Source: Oxytricha trifallax (Eukaryota; Ciliophora; Spirotrichea; Sporadotrichida; Oxytrichidae). Taken from it: a stretch of 64,000 nt of DNA. Below, piece by piece: positions 57,019 to 64,000 of this stretch. How positions within the stretch are numbered: the stretch's first letter is position 1; each line of letters begins with the position of its first letter. The notes beneath the pieces are model-generated. The model made no database searches, was not told where the DNA came from, and saw nothing but the letters and a program-made list of their open reading frames with translations. The position numbers and the translations under genes are program-made. The stretch is from positions 121,000-184,999 of the forward strand of contig ARYC01025606.1 of NCBI GenBank assembly GCA_000711775.1, in the 5' to 3' direction.

Positions 57019-58226
57019 GCTTAACTGTTATCTAGATTAATATATAGTGAATCGTAAATGTGAAATCTTGATTTTTTTATCTAGGTTTTTATATTTCAAG
57101 GAATTATTGCTTTATACATTAGGTAGATTGGTAGAAGGACCATTACCAGATATTTTTAGTGTTTCCTTTGCAGGAATAACGTTCTGGGTAGCTATATTTA
57201 GTGTAACAAATTCCAAAATTTTAAACCCTAATATTTCTAGTTTGTACTTGTATTCCTTGTTTCCTTAGCAAGAACTTTAATCGCTTTAATTATCTTCATT
57301 ATTTAGTTTTATCCTGAGAATCTTTATTGTTGTAGCCATTGTATTCTTATGTCTCTTCAGCAGAGACCCTGATCTTGAATAGAGTTTTAAGTAATCTTTC
57401 TTTAATTTTGATATAAATGCTATGAGAATGTTCAATTATTTGCCGTTGGTCATTTTCTCATACATGTATAAGACTTATATCCAAATGATCTATATTGAAC
57501 ATGAAAGAAGGATCTTACTAAAGTTTTTATTAGAAACCAAAAACAGAATTTTTAAAAAGTAAATTATTATAAGAAAATGAGGAAAGTCATGCTTTATGGA
57601 GCATGTAGAGCAACAGTAGCTTACTTATTAGCAGGAATCTTTGGAATTACAAATATTTACTGTACATACAAATGTCGATGCATTAATGGAACAATAAATA
57701 TCTTAAAATGCTATCCAAGCAATCCAGCAGACTTCATTTCACTAATAGGAATTATGATTGTTATTTTATTTGCTACTCCCTTGACAATTCTTACTTGCAA
57801 GGACACATCTAAGAATTATTCTTAAAGCCAGGTTAGAGACTTAATAACAAGCATAATATCGTATGCACATTTATTTTGATACTAATAAGTTTTGCTATAT
57901 CACTTTTTATTCCCAAGATTGGAGATGCAATTACAATACTAGGAGCTACCACAATTCAGGGATAGGATTTTTACTTCCAATTATCTACTATTTATAGCTA
58001 TAAAAAAGATATCAATAAACATTTTTATATACTGAAATTTTATATTTAAGCTAGAAAGGAAAGCACCAAGATGGGCAAATAAAAAAAAATAGTAGCATAT
58101 ATAGTGTTTGTTTTTATTTGCATCTCTTTTGTCTTCGAATTAGCAACTTTCATCTATAAGAAATTAAATGCACATGATTCAATTAATAATAAATAACTTA
58201 ACAATTTCTCTTAAATTTGTCCGTGA
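57019..58226 (+). CDS. AAAP/SLC38-type amino acid transporter gene, C-terminal two thirds
   Basis: The frame gives membrane segments with AAAP hallmarks: LEGPLPDIFSVSF-like first block (57125), VAIVFLCLFSRDPDLEQSFK (about 57330), AMRMFNYLPLVIFSYMYKTY (about 57420), IEHERRILLK, then MRKVMLYGACRATVAYLLAG (57577), NILKCYPSNPADF, IVILFATPLTILTCKDT and SLFIPKIGDAITILGATT (about 57909). The frame ends at TGA 58224-58226. The N-terminal inverted-repeat half with the usual GxG-type first helix is not seen. Frame changes near 57270, 57570 and 57950. It would transport neutral amino acids across a cell or organelle membrane. Confidence 0.65.
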
Positions 58227-58369
58227 TCTTATTTTACTTATTATTAAAATTTAATTGTAAATTTTTTCATCGATTATAAATGCTGGTTTACTTTAAGTAA
58301 AGTTAATTGTTAATAAATCTAAATATTAAATTCTTGATTGATAAATAATACAACAGATCCTAGAGAGAG

Positions 58370-60660
58370 AGCGAACTCCACGAATGCACCAAAACTTAAA
58401 TAAAAATCATATCTATTCACTTGATGTTATCAAATCCTAAAACAAAGCTCAAGGTACCAGCAATTAATATAAGAACTCTTATATTTCTATAGATCTAACT
58501 GAAGACTTTTACTCATTAAAGATGGAAAAATAACTTAATACCTAATGATTATCCAAAATCTTATAAAAGCAAATCTCCTCTCGGTGTGATTGGTTTGAAA
58601 ATCAATTTTAGGGATTATTTGAGAAATGAACTGTAAACCTAAAATAGAAATGTATAGGGAGACTTGAAATACTATCAACGATCATATTTCATCACATTAT
58701 AAGGTCCAAACCAAATAATTGATTATGTGTAATAGGAAAAACCACATCACTACAGCGTTTTAAATTCTAAGACTGATATGAATTCAGTAAGTAATTAAAA
58801 CTAGTAAAACTAAGTTAACAATTTTCAAACAGTTTAAATCAGCAATTACTCAAATTTGAGTTAAGAATTTAATAGAAAATTGTTTGACCCATCAAAGTAT
58901 ACAAAATTAGTAAAATTGTAAATACCACAGATATAAGGGATAGAGATAGAACGACTTCATGGTAATTCGAAAAATCATGGATTACACAAAAAACAATCAT
59001 AAAAATAGGAAAGACAGAAAAGAGAGTTCAATTGATGCATTTGGAGATTTCCCACTTCAAATTAAAACTGAAAATAAATATAAAAATTATAGTGCTTTAA
59101 CTTCTCAAAGAGCTTTGCTGATTCAAGATTAAGTTTAACTCACACAAAGACAGCTGAGAAAATGAATTGCAAATAATCTAAGACATCAGATAATTTTAAT
59201 AAGAGTAATTATCTTCATATGATTTAAATTAATAGTAACGGGCAGGTAGACAATCGAATTTTATCGTAAAGAGAAGAGAGTGCCAAAACAAGGAGAGAAA
59301 AAAATTAAATGATAAATGACTAATTTAATACTTAGAGAAACTAGCATAAAAATCTCGAAGCCATTTTATCACCTGATCATTCCTCAAATATGCTTTAAAT
59401 TTCAAAGCCTTCTTCTATCATGGTTTCCTTTATAGAGACTTCGAGAGATAAAACTTAAGCAATTGAGAAAAGTCAAAACAATTAATTCAAGCAACTGACA
59501 ATAAAAATTTAACATTTGAATCGAGTTAAAGATAGCTTATGGTATTTGATAAATAGTACTTAACTTGATCATCTTACTATAATATATCAATTAAATTTTG
59601 TTTTATAAATTTACAATCATAAATTGCTATAAAGAGTAAAGGGCACCTATGCAATTCTTAGAGAAACAGTAAAGAATCTATGAGGATATGATTTCAGTTT
59701 AAGTAGAGTTAGACTATTGAATGCAACTTTTTCAAATTCACTCAAGAACTTTCTTACTTAGAGACTAAAAACTTGTTTCAAGAAAGAAAAATTACAAACA
59801 TCAATTAAAGAAAGCAAAAAATTAGTTATAGTAGAATGCTATTAAAGAGATCCATGAACCTCAAGGAAATTAGGGCACGATTCTTTAAGGTGGATCCACA
59901 TCTAGACAATCAAATATATAGTAAACAAATACTTAGAAAACTCGTAATATAAAGATTATCAAATCAAATAACAACGAAAAATTTAAAAACTATCAGCATA
60001 ACAGAAACTCGAGTATCAATTAAGGGAAATAAAGTTAAATTTTTTTAAAAAAAATAATAGCAATCATAAACTATCATTTATTTTTAGAAAAACTTATCAG
60101 AGATGCAAGATCATATAGATTGTAGAGATAGAGAAATCTTAATACTAAGAAATTCCTTAAAGATGTTAGAAGAAGGTAGAGTTGTAGAAAAGATAAGGCA
60201 CAAACAAACAAGTTGCAGTCAAATCAGTTTACAGTCAATAGTTGATTTACAAAACAATAACAAAAGTGTTACTTAATATGAGATTGATTCTAGAAAATTA
60301 TAGAATAATAATGCAAAATTCATGATTGTGTAAAGAGAGAGGGAAAGTCCAAATTTCTTAGATAGTACTGGGACTAAAAGTTTGGTAAACTTAGAAGATA
60401 GTATGTCAGGAAATTAAAAGTTTGCTGAACTTCTTGATGAATGCAATAATAACATAAACTTGATTATCTCATAATTCAAAAATTTTGTTTTAAATTTGAT
60501 TTACATGAGATGAGTGACTTTTTCAATGAATTGAATTTAAAAGACCAAAATTCTCAAAAAGAATTACTAGACAAAGATATGCTTAATTAAATTATTGATA
60601 TGATTGAACAAAAATAATCGAATCTTTATAAAGTGAAGATAACGATTTGAGAATGAATAT
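58370..60660 (+). CDS. Coiled-coil hypothetical protein gene
   Basis: Blocks with clear coding composition: NDYPKSYKSKSPLGVIGLKI (about 58540), then QGPNQIIDYVQQEKPHHYS (about 58700), ESSIDAFGDFPLQIKTENKY (about 59022), and a long heptad-rich stretch from about 60085 (LSEMQDHIDCRDREILILRN) to about 60470. It ends with SDFFNELNLKDQNSQKELLD and TKIITI-like sequence before the palindrome at 60606. Gln codons are often TAA or TAG. Frame changes separate the blocks; the middle (59500-60050) is less convincing. Family not recognised; likely a filament or centrosome/basal-body type coiled-coil protein. Confidence 0.45.
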
Positions 60661-62592
60661 GAAAATTTAATCAAGATTTATAGTGTAGTTAGAGTCTCTA
60701 GCTGCTTTTATTGTCTTAATTCATCTCCACTGACTGTATTTCCATCATCACACATTACTTTTCTTGTACTGTTCAGAATCATGAAGACTATTCGCATTTG
60801 ATACTTAGCATTCCTACTGTCAACGAGAACTGCTTTTTAGGTGCTACTACTGAGTCCGCCGCCATAGATAGCCACAAAGCTGTCTTGCTGGAGATCCTGG
60901 TTCAGTGAGAGACTCCATTATGTTTAGTGGAAATTTAATTATTTTCAGAGATTAAGTAAATTAAATCAGGCCTAGTTTGAATTAATATATTTAAGCCTAA
61001 AATTAATAAAAAAATCTCTAATTAAAATTCGTTATAAATTAAAACAATTTGTATGATTAAAATTTCTCAAACATTAAAACTTAAAAAGTTTTAATAGGCC
61101 TGATTTAATTTACTAAATCTCTGAAAATAATTAAATTTCCACTAAACATAATGGAGTCTCTCACTGAACCAGGATCTCCAGCAAGACAGCTTTGTGGCTA
61201 GCTATGGCGGCGGACTCAATAGTAGCACCTAAAAAGCAGTTCTCGTTGACAGTAGGAATGCTAAGTATCAAAGGCGAATAGTTTTCATGATTCTGAATAA
61301 TCAAAACCCCAAAACCCCTTCAGTAGTTTTATAATTGTTTTGATTGATGAGGGTAATGTTGGGGATTAGGGTTTCTTTTTGATTAATTTCATTTGATGAT
61401 AGATTCATTTTCATTTTTTATTTTTATAGATGAAATTTTAGTTTCCTTATTTAAAATCATGCCTATACTATAGAAAATTTCTGTAAATATTTATTCAATA
61501 TGAGAAAATTTAATATCGAAAAATATTTGTTTGTTATGGCTCATTTACTTATCCTTGTTATTTTTAAGAAAAAAACAAAACTTCATTTTTTGGATCTCCA
61601 TTATGAAAATTTAATTGGAAATATTTCAGTACATACTGAATTAGGAGCTGCTACCAATTAAGTACGTACTTAATTAGAAGCTCATCCTAATTAAGCACTA
61701 GCTCAATTAATTGTTATTTTAATGGAAATCAAGGCCACAAATTTATATCCATCTGTAGAACTTGTTTACAATTCCTTGAACTTTCTCCATAATAGATATT
61801 TAAGTTGACCTCCTATAAGATACCCATATTTAATAGGTGCTTAATTTAGTGGTGATGTTAGAAATACAATATTTTAAGTTTGAAATACATTTTTACTCAT
61901 TTTACATCAAAATAATGGGAAAAATGGAGATCGAAATGTATAAGAAATGGCTCATTTTACAAATGATTTTTATTTATATTTAACTTAAGCAACAAGACTC
62001 CTTCTAAACTGATTATAAATTGTTAAAGAAGCATAAAAGCAAAAGGATAAGAAATTATAGAGTAGAATTAAATAATAATTTACTATCGAAAAATAAAAAA
62101 TTCTTTTGATAAAATGCTTTAAAATTTTATTGATGTAAACATCTTAATTCATTATAACGATCAATTTCATAGATTACTTATGAAAAAAATGTAAAAGAGA
62201 AAAAAATATATTTAGTATTCAAACTCTTATTATAAAAATGCTTTGACATAAACATATACTTGAAAACATATTAGGCGAATATCAAAAACTCGAACATACA
62301 AAACTTTCATATATTCAAAACTATAGTGAAAAAGATGCTTCCTAACCCAAATAAACCCAAATCCCCAACATTACCCTCATCAATCAAACAATAATAAAAC
62401 TACTGAAGCGGTTTTGGGGTTTTGAGTACAAGAAAAGAAAAGTGTGATGATGGAAATACAGTCAGTGAGAATGAATTAAGAAACAAAAAAAAGCTAGAGA
62501 CTATAACTACACTAAAATCTTGATTAAATTTTCATATTCATTCTCAAATCGTTATCTTCACTTTATAAAGATTCGATTAGTTTATTTAGAAA
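60606..62592. mobile_element. Foldback palindrome, right arm split by a TBE derivative
   Basis: Left arm 60606-60990 is inverted as 61065-61298 plus 62428-62592. The arms are nearly identical (CTGGAGATCCTGGTTCAGTG and its inverse at about 60890 and 61160). The loop at about 60990-61065 is AT-rich. The inner part is GC-richer and contains GAGTCCGCCGCCATAG, unusual for this window. No coding frame is evident. Confidence 0.75.
61302..62424. mobile_element. Non-autonomous TBE-type element with C4A4 ends
   Basis: Both ends begin CAAAACCCCAAAACC(C/G)C followed by TTCAGTAGTTTTAT, and the inverted ends match for about 78 bp, the length known for TBE1. It is flanked by AAT at 61299-61301 and AGT at 62425-62427, fitting the 3-bp target duplication of TBE elements. 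The 1123-bp interior has no transposase. It retains a GTTGACCTCCTATAAGATAC-like stretch (61806), resembling 7322 in the spacer of the TBE-like element, so it is a deletion derivative. Confidence 0.8.
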
Positions 62593-63090
62593 ATCTGATT
62601 TTATTTTTATAACTAAAATCAGCAGATGAAATCATCAAAACTAAAACATAATACGTTTAAAAAAATCAATTAATTTATTAAAGTCAATGTTAAAACTTGA
62701 ATGCTTATCTTAACCCAAATGAAAGTTCACAATTACAGTGGAGTGCTAAAAAATAATCCCAATACTAAAATTAACTCACTTCATCTCATTTTGCTCCTAA
62801 GGATGTAATTTATGATTTTAAAAAATTTTAATATTAATCAGTAAATATCTAGAAATGTGTAGAGCACTACTGCAAGAACTCAAGACATTACACAGGATCA
62901 TAGTTAAAAATATACTATTTAAATATAAGAAGAGTATCACGACTAACAGCTGACACTATATACAGCAATAGAAATAGGCAATAGTATGAGAATAAAAATT
63001 GTTTGCTTATTTAAGAAAATTAAGATCAATTTAGCGAAAGAGAGGTAAATAAGATTTAGAATCCTGGCTATAATACTAATAAATCCAAAA
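62593..63090. other. AT-rich spacer
   Basis: No clear gene. A Lys/Ile-rich frame from about 62985 leads into the next coding block and may be its start. Confidence 0.35.
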
Positions 63091-63700
63091 ATGAACAAAA
63101 AGAGCAGCTATTTAAAGAAAAGTTTTAAAAGATTAAGTCAGAAAGTCGTTCCAATAATATCATTTAAGATCATTAAAATAACATTGGAGTATTTTAAAGA
63201 AAAGAGAGCAGTCAAAGAAGATGGTCTAGGGATTCAGATATATCAGAGAAAATTAAAAAAGCTGGGGAAGACCTTTTGAAAATATATAAATTACAGAAAG
63301 CGAGATAATCTTAGTAAAATGTTTAAACCTCACACTCCAATCAAAAGCCTGCCAAATAGTAATTATAAATGTCAAAATAGCCTTATACAAAGAATTTAGG
63401 GTAGAAACCTTAGCAATAGTACAGTAGAATACATCAGAAACAGCAAACTTATAAATCTTAAAGTAGATTAGAAACATCTTCAAACAATATTACTTTAGAC
63501 TCAAACTAAAAACAATAGATCTTAACAGATGACGAAGATTTACTAATCCAGGGACTTGACTAGGATGATTGGACTCATGGAAATCCAATAAACTCATCGA
63601 GATTTCAAAGAAAACTTAGTATAGCTCAATCTAACACACTCGGCATTCACTCATAGTAAAATAGTCAAAATGATATGCATACTATGAATTCAAAATAAAA
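63091..63700 (+). CDS. Hypothetical Lys/Asn/Gln-rich protein gene
   Basis: ATG at 63091 (MNKKSSYLKKSFKRLSQKVV) runs to TGA 63277. The same frame continues with KRDNLSKMFKPHTPIKSLPN (about 63300), TVEYIRNSKLINLKVDQKHL (about 63420) and IQQTHRDFKENLVQLNLTHS (about 63580). Composition is moderately coding-like. Family not recognised. Confidence 0.35.
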
Positions 63701-63889
63701 CATGAATAGTTAAGGATTGCAAGATTAAATTTAGATAAGGGAATTTAATAGGTTTGGATTTATACTAAGATAAAAATAAAAAAATTCCTAGGATTAAAAA
63801 ATTTTATTAAGAACAATTTTTATTTTTAGATCAATCTTTAAATTTTGGATAAAATGAGAAGTCTAAGCAAAGTGCAATAAGAGATTGAA

Positions 63890-63992
63890 AAATAGATGAT
63901 ATTATACTATATTATTTTCATAAATAATCTCTAGGATTTTTCTTTTTTTCTCCTCTTCAACGATTCTATCCAGTTCTAATCTCTTAACGAAC
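63890..63992 (-). CDS. Partial gene at the right window edge
   Basis: ATG near 63992 opens MFVKRLELDRIVEEEKKRKI, a charged helix typical of coding sequence, reading toward 63890. Too short to classify. Confidence 0.3.
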
Positions 63993-64000
63993 ATATAATT

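Noticed and set aside
61302-61320. C4A4 repeat as a chromosome end (telomere)
   Set aside because: Only two units, present at both ends of a 1.1-kb element with a 3-bp duplication and flanked by unique DNA; it is the TBE terminal repeat.
1-64000. CRISPR arrays, bacterial operons, ribosomal RNA genes
   Set aside because: No regular direct-repeat/spacer arrays, no ribosome binding sites and no rRNA-like segments were seen; the code and introns are those of a ciliate.

Overview
The window looks like germline (micronuclear) DNA of a spirotrich or hypotrich ciliate of the Oxytricha/Stylonychia type. It is very AT-rich. Recognisable proteins read through TAA and TAG as Gln, and introns are tiny (24-40 nt GT..AG). 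It carries a TBE-like transposon with the TBE gene set (zinc finger-kinase protein, small accessory protein, DDE transposase). It also carries a TBE deletion derivative whose ~78-bp inverted ends begin with the telomere-like C4A4 repeat. Many apparently host-derived genes are partial or carry single-base frameshifts and in-frame TGA codons. Either they are decayed germline copies or the assembly has indel noise, and I cannot separate these by eye.

Layout. 1-13862 is a huge inverted repeat whose ~4-kb arms each carry a SecA-type ATPase gene (left copy open, right copy frameshifted). Between the arms sit a foldback MITE, a remnant of a SINE-like repeat, and the TBE-like element (about 5383-9850), itself interrupted by a complete SINE-like copy with a 13-bp target duplication. 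14122-16750 is a second two-gene transposon: an accessory protein plus an IS630/Tc1-type transposase. 16751-20950 is AT-rich and holds a MITE, a hypothetical gene and TBE/SINE end fragments.

21070-25543 carries the C-terminal part of a TM9SF/EMP70 gene split by a foldback insertion flanked by CAAT repeats, a convergent WDR54-like gene and a coiled-coil gene. A 1-kb palindrome and a 26-bp tandem repeat follow. 27700-29695 is a 2-kb element with long inverted ends, TGTACA-containing iterons and one gene encoding an SF3-type helicase. I consider it the best candidate for an undescribed system.

29698-36696 holds an IQ/acidic protein gene, a hypothetical gene, a TORTIFOLIA1/TOG-like HEAT protein gene and another hypothetical gene. 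37900-43495 holds two tandem PDK1-like kinase genes with PH domains, the second followed by a SINE-like insertion with a 14-bp target duplication. 44194-56187 holds hypothetical, TPR and ubiquitin-protease genes, with a foldback element (8-bp target duplication) inside the protease. 57019-60660 has an SLC38/AAAP-type transporter and a coiled-coil gene. The window ends with a palindrome whose right arm was hit by the TBE deletion derivative, then hypothetical coding sequence.

The large mobile load (at least six element families, several nested) interleaved with partial host genes is what germline DNA eliminated or rearranged during macronuclear development looks like.
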